A DNA stretch of 60,000 nucleotides from Cristatella mucedo (Eukaryota > Bryozoa > Phylactolaemata > Cristatellidae): NCBI GenBank assembly GCA_009760855.2, contig WPIO01000061.1, forward strand, positions 1,133,501 through 1,193,500, given 5' to 3'. Of this stretch, positions 45,790 through 55,791 are shown in pieces (positions within the stretch are counted from its first letter, which is position 1; the number at the start of each line of letters is the position of its first letter). The notes beneath the pieces are model-generated. The model was not told the origin of the DNA, ran no database searches, and worked only from the letters and a program-made list of their open reading frames with translations. The position numbers and the translations under genes are program-made.

Positions 45790-46204
45790 GATCATATAAA
45801 TACCGGTCATCGGAGGCTTTAACGAACCTCGATTAGTAGGCCCGGCAGAGCTAACGAATGCTGATGCACAGCGGTTAGAAAGCAGGATCTGACTGATCAA
45901 AGCACTGTACAGGGTCCATGAGTATGGCAAAGCCGCCATGTCAGTCGCTGGTAGTATTCAGGATAGCTGAAGTAGCTGCCAGATTTACGACGCGAAAACA
46001 TTCGAAAGAATGCATTGAGCAGTTTTGGTTCTCCCAAAGTGCTAAAATAGCACCGTAGCCTAAGCAAGCATGCATAAGTAAAATATCAAAAGCCGCGCAT
46101 AAGCGATTCCGAGAACGGTTCGCCGTAGCCTATCGACGGAACGACTGGCTTTGCTACAGTGCAGCGTCGAATAAACAGCCTACAATGCCCTGGCAAGTAA
46201 TGTA
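45790..46204. other. PTPRN intron, unannotated
   Basis: Nothing recognised. Confidence 0.35.
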
Positions 46205-46793
46205 CCGTAATTTATCTCCGTCTGTAACTCCACAAAGTCATAAAGACCACGTGGGTGTTACCCAGGAAAGTTTTGTATAGAGTTATATAGTTTTAGTTTA
46301 TAGTTTTTTAGTTTTGTATACACTCTTAGCCTAAGCGGCTTTCGGTACGCATTCGGTAGCCAACCGACTTCATCTCACGAAACAAAGAGAAAGTGGGAAG
46401 CTTAGCAGAGTCAGGAGAGCAGTTGGGAAATTGAGTAGCATGGAATCTGCAGCTCAGGACCGCTGAAAAGGACGAGCCATTGTCGGCAGCAGAAGAGTAG
46501 TTGTCCGTGTGTCAGAATTGTGGAAGCGAGTTCCACAGTCTAGGACCTGCAGAGCTAAAGCTTCTGTCGCCAATGGTCTTCAAGTGAAGGAATGGAACAG
46601 CTAATGTATTGTCCACACAGGTCCTGAGGGCGCGAACAGGCTGAAACTGATGCAGCCGTTCAGCTACGTACGAAGGAGCCAAGCCGTGGCGGGTCTTGAG
46701 GGTCAGCGTAAGAGCTTTGCTCTGTATCCGTTGCTCAACCGGCATCCATCCTAGCTCTTTTAGCAAAGGAGACACAAACCTCTGCGTCTTAAA
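46205..46793 (-). mobile_element. LINE-B copy, part 1 (3' side), interrupted by the LTR element
   Basis: Minus-strand LINE-B 3' end and ORF end (LKELGWMPVEQRIQSKALTL, IGDRSFSSAGPRLWNSLPQF). It contains an internal TATAGTTTT-rich duplication at 46276-46320. It stops at the TTAAA target site 46789-46793 and resumes after the LTR element at 51242. The matching uninterrupted sequence is at 17.8-18.0 kb. Confidence 0.93.
46789..46793 (+). repeat. target site duplication, left (TTAAA)
   Basis: TTAAA directly precedes the LTR terminal TGTAGTT and is repeated at 51242-51246 after AACTACA. Five bases is normal for Ty3/gypsy-type integrases. Confidence 0.93.
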
Positions 46794-47119
46794 TGTAGTT
46801 TGGTCGCACAGTAGAGAACCAGCCGACGCCCAACACCGACAGTTTATTCCCAACACACGGAGCCCTAGAGCGCACGGCTCCCCTCAGCCCCTACTCTCAT
46901 GCGACTTCCCTCCCCTGGTCGACTCCGATGACTCATCGACCACAACGGTGCACCGGCCCACCCTGATGGTGAATCCACCATCTGGCCACCAGCTGGTTAC
47001 CGGCCTGTGTCCATACCACATCACAGGCGGACCACAGCTGTGCACCGGCCCCTCTCAGTGGTGCTTCTAACAGCTCACCGGTGGCTTATCAGACATACAA
47101 TATATACATACGAACTACA
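46794..47119 (-). repeat. 3' LTR
   Basis: 326 bp, TG..CA ends, polyadenylation hexamer AATAAA on the minus strand at 46848-46843. About 97.9% identical to the 5' LTR by eye. Confidence 0.95.
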
Positions 47120-47219
47120 CGCTCCCTTGACCTTAAGGTCACAAGTCAGGAGCCGGCATACAATATATACATACATATGTACATACGAACTACACGCTCC
47201 CTTGACCTTAAGGCCACAA
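47094..47219 (+). repeat. partial duplication of the LTR edge
   Basis: The LTR border plus adjoining internal bases (CATACAATATATACATA, then CGAACTACACGCTCCCTTGA and CCTTAAGG.CACAA) occur at 47094-47144 and again at 47157-47216. The second copy has an extra CATACATATGTA. Confidence 0.85.
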
Positions 47220-47272
47220 ATTTGCAGCACCAACACATGTAGCTGCAAGGTACAGAGCAGCAATGAGCAAGC

Positions 47273-50188
47273 CTATCCGGTCAGGACATAGTCGTCGTAC
47301 CGGCGGGGAAGTGTCACAGCGCACTTGGGTCGCTGTACTGGTTCAGCTCTGTCCCCTTCAGGTGCAGGGGGCGCCTCTTCCTGCCCTGGTACGAGACGCA
47401 AGTTGGACACATGGCGACTCACACCGTTGATCTCGATTCCCACGCCCTGGCCCTCACTGGTTACCGTGCCCTCGGGCCACTCGGTCGTGCAACGAGCGCC
47501 GGCAGGTTTCACAAAGACTCGCTGGCCGACCGCATATTGAGCAGTCCTCGGGCCCTGATCTGTCTGTGCTCTGAAGAGGGGGCTTTTCCACTCATAGGAG
47601 AACAGCCTTCTGCAGGGCACCGATTCCTCGTGCAACCCGGCTGTTGGCGAGATGTTTTACCAATACACCATCATCAGGACGTTCTTGCCCGTGCGAGCCG
47701 CCATTCCCTTGATGGTCCTGTGGTTTCGCTCAACGATGCCGTTGCCGGAGGCATTATAGGTGCAAGGGTATATAGGCTCCACGCCCCAACGGTCGCAAAG
47801 ACCACGAAGAGCTGTTGAGCGAAAGCTCGCACCGTTGTCCATGAGCAGCTGCTGCGGAGGGCCACGCTCCCTAAAAATATCGCCCAGATTTTGCACCAAA
47901 GAGTTTTCTCCCTCGTCGGGTATCCGCCTCCAAATAGCGAAACGGCTCGGTCCACAATCTACCACGGTCAGATATTTTTTACCCTTGAAATGCGTTACGT
48001 CGCAGGCCAGGCGCTGCCAATTCTTGCTCACATTCAGCACGCCTGGACTCCATGCGACTGGTGCAGGATCGATCGACTTGCAATGAGGGCAGGCCTTCGT
48101 GACGGCTTCGATGTCCTTTCGCCGGATAGTAGCTTTCGGGTGGCACATTCTGGCAAGGTACGGTGTCCTGTCAACTCCAAAGTGGTGAAGGCTGTGGAAA
48201 CTCTTTAGGTCGACGCCGACCGCCGGCGAAGATGCCTGCTCTGGAACAGCGAGACAGCTTACATTCGCCCTCATCCATTTCTGAGCGACGCGGGTCAGCT
48301 GGTTGGCTTTATTATTGGATGATCGCACCAGGACTACGGAAGCCTTCAGTCCACACTCTGACACCGTGTCGGCTATCAGTGCTAGCCTGCGTTTGATAAG
48401 CGCCTCTCCCATGCCGTGGGCTCGAACAGGCTTATCTCCAACCAGCAGTGACCGTAGCCATCCGTGAACAGTTGCTGAATCTGTCCGAATCTCCACCTGC
48501 CGTAATGACCAAGCAATGGCCAGATTGAGGCCCTTGATGACAGCATCCAGCTCAGCAAGATTAATGTGGGCTACATCGTCAGCTTGTCGCAGCCAGGAGG
48601 CATCCTCGACGACTTTTCCTCCTATATCCAGGCATGTGCCGATAGCGAGGCTGCTGGCATCACACCAGAGGATGCCACTATCCAGATTCGGCACATTACA
48701 AATGCCTGAGACTGGATCATCGGCATGCAATCGCTGCATCAATTCACTCGTCATGGCTATGACATTTTCACCAAAGACTGAGTCCCAACCGACATCGCCA
48801 GCGGCTCTCTTTAAGTAACTGCAGGCCGGGCGAAGCCAGCCTGCGATTGGGAAATGCCCGATCAGCTGCCCGCACCACGAAAACAGCTGGGGTCGCGATG
48901 GGGCGTTGGGCAATGCGCTCACCACGTTATCGCGGCGCCAACAAAGCTCCCCACCTTCCTTTGGCCTGCATACGCGAAGGCCAAGGACCCTTAAACCAGC
49001 GAGGCTTTCTGGCGGCTTAGCCTCCAAACCAAATGTTCGTAGCAAGTCGATTACCTCACCATTCGAGACGACGCTGTTAATGACAACAATATCGTCGACA
49101 AACGAATCGGTACCAGTACGAACTCGCTCATCCATGGACAGGACCTTTGTCAGAATCGCTGTCATTATTTTCGGGGCGACATTAAGTCCGAAACCTAGTC
49201 GTGTGAGGCAGTACCGACGGCCTTTGTACTCCACTACCTGATATTGCCAGAGAGCTGGATCAACATGCACCTGCAAGTATGCTTTTCGCAGGTCAATTAT
49301 GCTCACGCTCTCGCCCAGCCGTCGCCACGCTCTGAGCTTAGTGCTACACACATCGCCACCAGCCGTGTGACTCGATATAAACTGATTAAGTTCTCGGTAG
49401 TCCATCACGGGTCTCACTTTGCCCTTACTTGCCTGTACGACGGCCATTAGAGGGATCAGGCCACCACAATGACCAGCGAACGGCTGCAACCAGCCTTCCT
49501 TGATCCACTCTTCCACCTCCTTTTCGTAGTCGGCACGAATTTCCTCTCCCACATGATATGAAGCGACATGGTTCGTCAATTGGGGGACGACACAACGATT
49601 CGTCCACTCCCACTTGACTGACCAGCGCCCCCGATGGAAAACTGCCTTAAAGTCCTTGTCCTCAATCAGTAAGTCAGCGGCCGACGATGCTACAGCACGT
49701 TTGACACTAGGAGACGCCACTACTGCTGCCTCGGAACGGTGTGCTGGCTCTGGAACTCTCCTTTGGCACACGAACTCAACATGACCAGCGGAAGGACCGA
49801 TAATCACGCCGCCTAGGAGTTCAATGGCATCCATACCGAGTAGTAACCCGAAATCAGGAAGAACATCTGACACAAGGCAGTCCAGCACTATGGTTCGTCC
49901 GCAGAGGGCTACCGTAGCGACGCACGTGGACTTGCAGACAGCCGTGGCTCCATTCATCATTACGACCTCCTCACACGTTCGCCTCACCTTTGCAGGGTCC
50001 GCAAGCTTCGCCGAAATGATGGACCTTGAGCAGCCAGTTCCCAAGAGCGCAGATGCCTCGGAGTTTTCGATGAGGACACGAACCGAAGGAAGGCGCGCCA
50101 TAACGGAGGGGAAAACACAGGCGCAGTAATGCGTGCTCTCCCCTACTCGTTTTTTGGCCAGTTTGGTACGACGGCCCGATCCGAGCAA
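47273..50188 (-). pseudogene. pol: pol of the LTR element (protease, RT, RNase H, integrase), interrupted
   Basis: An 843-codon frame (50188-47657) plus a further 120-codon part (47635-47273) in the same frame, separated by a TAA at 47659-47657. Domains by residue: aspartic protease about 33-110, with LLGTGCSRSI at 48-57, where Gly50 replaces the catalytic Asp; RT about 220-400, with IDLRKAYLQV, LTRLGFGLNVAPK and FVDDIVVI (363-370); RNase H from LWCDASS (Asp510) to IRTDSATVHGWL; integrase zinc region HHFG..CPHC; integrase core Asp730, Asp784 and Glu820, a D,D35E arrangement. It lies -1 to gag, overlapping it, and should be made by frameshifting at 50155-50149. The stop falls shortly after the integrase core. 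Confidence 0.93.
50107..50155 (-). promoter_or_regulatory. gag-pol -1 frameshift signal
   Basis: On the minus strand the gag codons CCA AAA AAC GAG TAG contain the canonical slippery heptamer A AAA AAC (plus-strand GTTTTTT, 50149-50155), six bases before the gag stop. Four bases downstream starts a stem AGGGGA (50144-50139) paired with TCCCCT (50112-50107). Inside it are CAC/GTG and GCA/TGC pairs. Slipping back one base enters pol exactly (GCC AAA AAA CGA). Confidence 0.85.
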
Positions 50189-50874
50189 TTAGCAGCGAGA
50201 TGTTGAATGCTCCCACAGACGTAGCAGTGTCTCCCGCGATCACGGCGAGCCGCTTTAGACGGACAATCACGGCTTAAGTGCCCAACCGCCTTGCACAGGA
50301 AACACAAAACATCTCTGTTAGTCGGTGCCTGGGGAGGCCATACCGAACGAGAACCGGATGCGAAGCAACTTTCTGCCGCCTTTGGAATGCTGACGCTCGC
50401 CTTTACTATGACGCGAGCCTTCTCGACAAGAACATCTGCAGGCATTTCCGCGAGGTTGCATGAGGCTTGGAGGTGCCTCTTTACGGCCTCCGGCAGCCCA
50501 GCGACAAAGGCGCATTTGACAAAATCACCGGCCACCAGCCTAGCCAACCGATTCAAGTCCGCCCAAAAGCCATCCACATTTTCACCTTCAGCAAGGCGAC
50601 GCGAGGCGAGTTCCTCGTAATCATCGAAGTGATTCGGCGAGAAAGCTGCCAGCAGCGCTTTTCTTACCGTGGCGTAGTCTTCCTTAGCCGCCTCGGGGAC
50701 GCCATCGTAGACCGCATATGCCACACGTGTAAAGAATAGCGGTAGGAAATTTTGCAAGTCATCAACTCCTTGCATCTTGGCCAATCTTTCGAACCGATTT
50801 AGCCATTCAGCGAAGTCTCCGTTGCCGTCGAATTGCGAAATTTTTGCTTCCATCAGTTGTACTTTCAGACTCAT
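50143..50874 (-). CDS. gag: gag of the LTR element
   Basis: Start ATG at 50874-50872 (MSLKVQLMEAKISQFDG), the first ATG after the 5' LTR with a full gag-type domain behind it; the frame itself is open upstream into the LTR. A helical capsid-like region covers about residues 10-150 (FAEWLNRFERLA, ELASRRLAEGENVDGFWADL). Two CCHC zinc knuckles follow (CFLCKAVGHLSRDC and CYVCGSIQHLAANC), both CX2CX4HX4C. Gag forms the particle and binds RNA through the knuckles. The ORF looks intact. It ends at TAG 50145-50143 within the frameshift region. Confidence 0.92.
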   Translation of the reverse strand: MSLKVQLMEAKISQFDGNGDFAEWLNRFERLAKMQGVDDLQNFLPLFFTRVAYAVYDGVPEAAKEDYATVRKALLAAFSPNHFDDYEELASRRLAEGENVDGFWADLNRLARLVAGDFVKCAFVAGLPEAVKRHLQASCNLAEMPADVLVEKARVIVKASVSIPKAAESCFASGSRSVWPPQAPTNRDVLCFLCKAVGHLSRDCPSKAARRDRGRHCYVCGSIQHLAANCSDRAVVPNWPKNE

Positions 50875-50915
50875 CTTTATATGGACCGCACAGTCACTCC
50901 CGCCGAGAAATAGCT

Positions 50916-51241
50916 TGTAGTTTGGTCGCACAATAGAGAACCAGCCGATGCCCAACACCGACAGTTTATTCCCAACACACGGAGCCCTAGAGCGCACGGC
51001 TCCCCTCAGCCCCTACTCTCACGCGACTTCCCTCCCCTGGTCGACTCCGATGACTCATCGACCACAACGGTGCACCGGCCCACCCTGATGGTGAATCCAC
51101 CATCTGGCCACCAGCTGGTTACCGGCCTGTGTCCATACCACATCACAGGCGGACCACAGCTGTGCACCGGCCCCTCTCGGTGGTGCTTCTAACAGCTCAC
51201 CAGTGGCTTATCAGGCATACAATACATACATACGAACTACA
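50916..51241 (-). repeat. 5' LTR
   Basis: 326 bp, same ends as the 3' LTR, differing by seven transitions. AATAAA on the minus strand at 50970-50965. It should hold the element promoter. Confidence 0.95.
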
Positions 51242-51246
51242 TTAAA
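51242..51246 (+). repeat. target site duplication, right (TTAAA)
   Basis: Matches 46789-46793. Removing the element and one TTAAA restores a continuous LINE-B sequence. Confidence 0.93.
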
Positions 51247-51572
51247 GACTAGCCTGGCAGCAATATTCATAGTCAGCTGCAGTGGCCTAGTTGCTTTCTT
51301 TGGTAGCCCAGCCAAAAGGGAATTACAATAATCAAGCCGAAACAGAACTAAGGAGATAGTTAAATATTTTACAAGCAACTGTGGGAAACAGCTCCTAATC
51401 TTGGATAGAGATCGGACGTGATGGCTAGGTGTAGAAGCAGTCTTCTGAATGAAGGTTTTAAAATTGAGGCAGCTGTTGAAAACGGCACCTAAGTGCAAGA
51501 AGTTATCCGCGACAATCGTTTGGCCGTTGGCTAGCCTAGCACCAAAATCCACGCCCTAACTAACCGGTTTCT
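51247..51572 (-). mobile_element. LINE-B copy, part 2 (5' side)
   Basis: Minus-strand continuation of the LINE-B at 46205-46793: DFGARLANGQTIVADNFLHL, GAVFNSCLNFKTFIQKTAST, HHVRSLSKIRSC, RLDYCNSLLAGLPKKA and MNIAARLVF. It covers the RT C-terminal (thumb) region. Confidence 0.93.
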
Positions 51573-51574
51573 CC

Positions 51575-52195
51575 GTACACTTTACTCGGTACTGGTTTCG
51601 GCTAAAGGGATCACTTTTTTCTTGAAAGCTGGACCCTAGCATATTTGTTTCTGCTAGGGATGACTGCAGGGAACTCTTTGGGAATTGTAAGTTGAAGTGG
51701 ATTCTGGTGAGTTAAATCAACGGCATTCAACGCCCTATGGTAAAGTCCCAAAATTGTGACAGCTGAGTTTGGCTACCGACGGCGAAGCTGACACGTATGA
51801 AAGCAGTAGACAGGCAGAGTTGTGAGCAACGCTGTCTTACGAGCAATGCTATGGCTATGCAAATAATTGCACGAGCATGAAAGCTGAGGCGATTAGTATG
51901 CCATTGGACCATATTGATGACTCCCGCCCCGTCTAGCGTTAAGAGCAAAGCAAAATCAGTTCAGTAGTCGCTAACGTATTTGCGAGAATGGTGCTGTAGA
52001 TAGTTCAATTTGTGACAGCATAAGACCTGTTGCCATGGTTCGACAGGTACAGAAGTCAAGTATTCATAGTTTTCGCCTATATTTACTCGAACATGAGTAT
52101 TAGGCTAGCAAAACTGTTCCAGCAAAATTGCTTACACCTTTTTACGTACATATATACATATGTATATAGTTTTATTCCTAAGTATAACGTATATA
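51575..52195. other. PTPRN intron, unannotated
   Basis: No exon recognised. AT-rich toward 52150 with (AAAT)n just before the next SINE. Confidence 0.4.
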
Positions 52196-52197
52196 AA

Positions 52198-52380
52198 TAA
52201 ATAAATAAATCCTAGCTGATTAAACAGCCTCTTTTTTGTATAGCGACAGAAGAGCCTTTACGGCTATCACCACCGCTTTCAGTGGCGATAAAGAATCACC
52301 CACCACAGGAATCGAACCCACGACCTCGGTCCCAAGGTCGTGAAAGCAACCGCCTTACCTAGCGTGCCATCACGGCTCAC
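52198..52380 (-). mobile_element. SINE-B
   Basis: Near-consensus minus-strand copy: GAGCCGTGATGGCACGCTAG head, B box GGGTTCGATTCC (about 52308-52319), the ACTGAAAGCGGTGGTGATAGCC hairpin and an AATCAGCTAGGATTTATTTA end. Its 5' end adjoins the CA repeat. Confidence 0.92.
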
Positions 52381-52382
52381 CG

Positions 52383-52500
<118 letters not shown>

Positions 52501-52689
52501 TTACACGCATATGTACAACTCGCATACTGAATATTGACATATATATCCATGCATATTGAAAATATGTCGCATCGTCAACAACGTAAAGGGGATTGCTTTT
52601 TCAAGTTTTTGGATGTTAATTTTAATTTTCTTAATAAACGTTACACTCATAAAGTTCTCCATCGTAGAGATGGCCACAGACTAGGTCAG

Positions 52690-53430
52690 TTCTCACCGTC
52701 ATACTCCTAGCAGACCTGTAATGGCTACCAGTCAAGCAGCACATCAACAAGGGGTTCTATCAATTACTTTCAGGTCCCTTCATTCTCAGGCTCCAGCTTA
52801 CCTTTCAGAACTACTCCCCCACAACGCTAGGCGTTGTACCAATTGCTTTTCTGAATCAAATCGTTGAGTTACACCGCGAGCCAACCTTCATTTACCCACA
52901 CCTCGAACCCTTTGGAGACCGCGCCTCTAGCTCGTACGCTCCTAAAGCCTGGAACTCGATTCCGACAGTTGTTGCGATATCCCCTTTACTTGATGGCATT
53001 GAAAAAGTAGCTAAAAACGTATCGCTTTATCAAAGCATTTAGTGGCTCCGTGGTAGTTATAATTCATTATATATAATTCATTTGTAAGGCACCCCAAGAG
53101 AATTTAATCTCTATTCAGGCGCTTCACATATGCCTCCGGGCTCGAGCCCACGACCTCAGCCAGACCTTGGTCCCCGTGGCGTGCACCTTAACCGCTGGAC
53201 CAAACCAGCTCGTCCTTTGTGTGCTTCTTCGTGCTGACACTGTGCATGCAGCGACTAAACATATTTGCAAGTTGACCCTGTGCATGTCCCCTCTAACCGT
53301 GTTGTGCTTATAGGCGTTGTGCATGCTACCACCAACCATTTTATTCTACTTTATTTATAGCATATGCAAAGCGGTAATAAAGAGATTAAGTTCTCTTGAG
53401 GGAGCTATACAATGGATTATTATTATTATT
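52690..53430 (+). mobile_element. LINE-A copy split by a SINE-A
   Basis: Decayed plus-strand LINE-A: LPVKQHINKG-like at 52730, the CTTCATTCTCAGGCTCCAGC block and GACCGCGCCTCTAGCTCGTACG. It is interrupted at 53060-53213 by SINE-A and resumes with TCCTTTGTGTGCTTCTTCGTG, the 3' UTR, a stem-loop and ATTATTATTATT (to 53430). Confidence 0.85.
53060..53213 (-). mobile_element. SINE-A inserted in LINE-A
   Basis: Minus-strand copy with head GAGCTGGTTTGGTCCAGCGG, B-box region GGGCTCGAGCCC and tail GCGCCTGAATAGAGATTAAA. LINE-A sequence continues on both sides. Confidence 0.9.
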
Positions 53431-53545
53431 AAGGTGCTCGCCTCGACCAAAGCCTGGCTGAGGTCATGGACTCAACCCCTGAAACATATATGAAGCCCCC
53501 GAGATTGAGTTATCTTGGGGCACTATACCGATGAATTACATATAC
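53431..53545 (+). mobile_element. SINE-A, 5' truncated
   Basis: Starts inside the tRNA head (AAGGTGCTCGCCTCGACCAAAG) directly after the LINE-A (TTA)n tail. The B-box region is decayed (GGACTCAACCCC), and the tail reads GAGATTGAGTTATCTTGGGGCAC. Confidence 0.85.
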
Positions 53546-53703
53546 ATGTATATCATAGTCACCGTGCTCACAAGTATGTCCACAAGAAATATGAAGCTAT
53601 TCTCTTTCAGCGGCACTATGTATCTCGTTTATGGAAGATAGCATCGGCTCAAGCAACTTCTGCAAATGTAGACAGACACCAGAACTGCATGTGGCTGGCT
53701 CAC

Positions 53704-53870
53704 CGTCGGAAATCCAGTAAAGACTTCGTTGACGCAGGGACGCCACCCTCCGGCCATGCCAGAAAGTGAAATTGTGTCACCGTTCGGGTCTCGCTGGTTT
53801 CCAAATTCTTCAGGTAAAAGCTCCTGACTAGGTAGTCTTCGCACCAAACATGCTCCGAGACGAGGTGAAC
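53704..53870 (-). CDS. PTPRN: PTPRN/IA-2 exon: WPD loop region
   Basis: A 167-bp minus-strand exon with acceptor GTTGCTATGCTTGCAG (before 53870) and donor CCGACG|GTGAGCC (after 53704). It encodes [40 protein letters not shown], then [15 protein letters not shown] plus CG of Arg. NLVSEH.WCED-like and FYLKN..T.ETRT..QFHFL strings are diagnostic of the IA-2 family. The WPD loop reads WPE: the Asp that acts as general acid in active PTPs is replaced, as is usual in this family (other residues are used in mammals). It runs from phase 0 to phase 2. The following intron is 14,592 bp, the largest seen. Confidence 0.97.
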
Positions 53871-53989
53871 CTGCAAGCATAGCAACGAATTGCATTATTG
53901 TCGCTAATGATCGTACTATCCGAGCGGATTGTGCTATGCCTGCGACAGCTTTGAGGTCACGTGGTAAGACCAGGGCACAGCCGGTGCAT

Positions 53990-54175
53990 TAAAAATAAAT
54001 CCTAGCTGATTAAACAGCCTCTTTTTGTATAGCGACAGAAGAGCCTTTATGGCTATCACCACCGCTTGCAGTGGCGATAAAGAATCGCCCACCGCAGGAA
54101 TCGAACCCACGACCTCGGGATCGAGGTCGTGAAAAGCAACCGCCTTACCAAATGTGCCATCACGGCTCACCATTA
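53990..54175 (-). mobile_element. SINE-B
   Basis: Near-consensus minus-strand copy: GAGCCGTGATGGCACATTTG head, B box GGGTTCGATTCC (about 54099-54110), hairpin body and AATCAGCTAGGATTTATTTT end. It lies in the 1.9 kb PTPRN intron and is very similar to 52198-52380. Confidence 0.92.
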
Positions 54176-54389
54176 TATGAGTTGTAAGCCGAGAGCTCAC
54201 CGGTAATCACATACACGTGAGTTCGCTAATGCATGCCCTTATCTTGCTAACACTTATGAAATCACCCCGTTCTCATTGCTCCCAATATGAACGATAAAGA
54301 GTCGTGCATGTATTAACTGCCAGAGTAACCCCTCCTGACCAATTTAAACTGGGTCACCGTAAGGCAGCGTACAAACTTGGAGTTCTCTT

Positions 54390-54840
54390 GGTCCCTTGTA
54401 GGTACTTTTTCCTACCTATTAAAAATACTTTCTAATCATGCTTTGAACCGTACCACTTGCTCTTCTGACTCAATTCGCTTAGCTGCGCTGCCTCTAATCA
54501 AGCAGAAATCCTTTGGAGTACCTGCCCTCAGTTTCTATGCTTCCAATGCAATGGAATCACTGGCGACATCCGCTGAATTGACGACATATAAATATAGCTA
54601 CAAATAGAAAATTATTGATTAATCACAGCAATTACTTCATACGCGTGAATGATTGTTTTTGCTCGCTTAGTTGTGCTGAAACTGTGCATGTCTAATCCCT
54701 ACTTATTTGACATACTTCTTTTTGGCATTTGCACAGGGAAAATTGCCAGAATAAAATTAGTTCCTAGAAGGCTATGCGTAAATGCTTTATTATTAAATTT
54801 TTTTAATATCCAGATTCGCATAACTAAGGAAAAGTAGCGT
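54390..54840 (+). mobile_element. degenerate LINE copy
   Basis: LPLIKQKSFGVPALSFYASN (about 54490-54550) and the following GTTGTGCTGAAACTGTGCATG are a decayed LINE-A-like ORF end and 3' UTR. It ends near TTAAGAGTTTGG. Confidence 0.6.
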
Positions 54841-54844
54841 AAAA

Positions 54845-55358
54845 TGGAGTTCTTTAAGAGTTTGGATACCCATCCTGGCTTGCAGCAATGACAATTCGCC
54901 ACGTTAAGGAGCCCGGCTGCAGATTTGAGACTGTTAAAGAGACTCAGCACTCAGGATCACCTCAATTGAACAGCAGCACATGCGTGTGCTCTTATGTTCC
55001 AGATATCGGAAACGTTGAAGCAACAGCACCGCCTGACAAGTCCAGTGATACCACTAGTTCGAATTATGGAGAGTTGGAGACACAAGCTCCGACACAACGG
55101 TAGTATGATGCTGTTTCCTATTTGGCGTCATGAATTTTTACCAATTTTTCTAAAAGCCAGGGACAAAGCCTAATTCGAATCTAGTCGCTTAGCCACATTA
55201 GCCACTAAAATAATGGTGAAGATTACGAGTCGAAACACATGATCACATGATCAGCACGTATCCCGAAGTGCAGTCGACAGCATGTTGACTTGGCGGTTCA
55301 CCGTATTTCGAGTTCATATTTGGCTGAAACGGCAGCCCGTTGCGCTCATACGAAGTTT
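54845..55358. other. PTPRN intron with an unexplained ORF
   Basis: A plus-strand frame 54888-55103 (IRHVKEPGCRFETVKETQHS, then a Ser/Thr-rich end) shows no family match and runs against the host gene. I treat it as non-coding. Confidence 0.35.
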
Positions 55359-55359
55359 A

Positions 55360-55530
55360 TCTGATTAAACAGTTTTATTCTTAAAGCGGTAGAAAAGTCT
55401 TAGCGACTGCCACCACCGCTGGCAGAGGGCAATAAATGATCAGTCACTGCAGGACTCCAACCCCTGACCCGGGTTATAAAGAGGGAGCACCTTATCCCTG
55501 GGCTAAGACCCACGGGCCATAGGAATATCA
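55360..55530 (-). mobile_element. SINE-B, diverged subfamily
   Basis: Minus strand with a GACCCGGGTC-type head, a decayed B box (GGGTTGGAGTCC), the CCAGCGGTGGTGGCAGTCGC body and an AAACTGTTTAATCAG end. The same subfamily as 4000-4190. Confidence 0.75.
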
Positions 55531-55791
55531 TCCCGCCAAAAAGAAAGAAGAATACGTTCTCAGGAAGGTTGAATCTGCGATCCCTGCCCGCCGAAAGAGA
55601 CTTAATTCGAGCAAGCGTGACCCACTCGTGAGACCATAGCAATTAGCTAGTACGCAATTGTTCAGTAAGAAAGCTGGTCTGACCGGTTCAGAAACTCATG
55701 CGAACTGGCCCAGACGCTCAGCAGCGCGAAAGCGCATTCTGTGGGTGGGCCAGAAATCGCGGCACGGCGGCTGGGTGAAAAACCTGCTTGC

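Larger units (their letters stand above)
46794..51241 (-). mobile_element. Ty3/gypsy-like LTR retrotransposon, full length
   Basis: A complete 4448-bp element on the minus strand: 5' LTR 51241-50916, gag 50874-50143, pol 50188-47273, 3' LTR 47119-46794. The LTRs are 326 bp each, differ at only seven sites, and end in the inverted pair TGTAGTT/AACTACA. A TTAAA duplication flanks it. The pol order protease, RT, RNase H, integrase places it with Ty3/gypsy rather than copia types. I could not name the primer tRNA. The polypurine tract is short (AAGGGAGCG before the 3' LTR). It lies inside a LINE-B copy within the 14.6 kb PTPRN intron, in the same orientation as the gene. It is defective (protease change, in-frame stop in pol). 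Confidence 0.96.

Noticed and set aside
54888-55103. Plus-strand 71-codon ORF with a Ser/Thr-rich end
   Set aside because: No family match, opposite to the host gene, no splice or start context that stands out. Kept only as an unexplained ORF.
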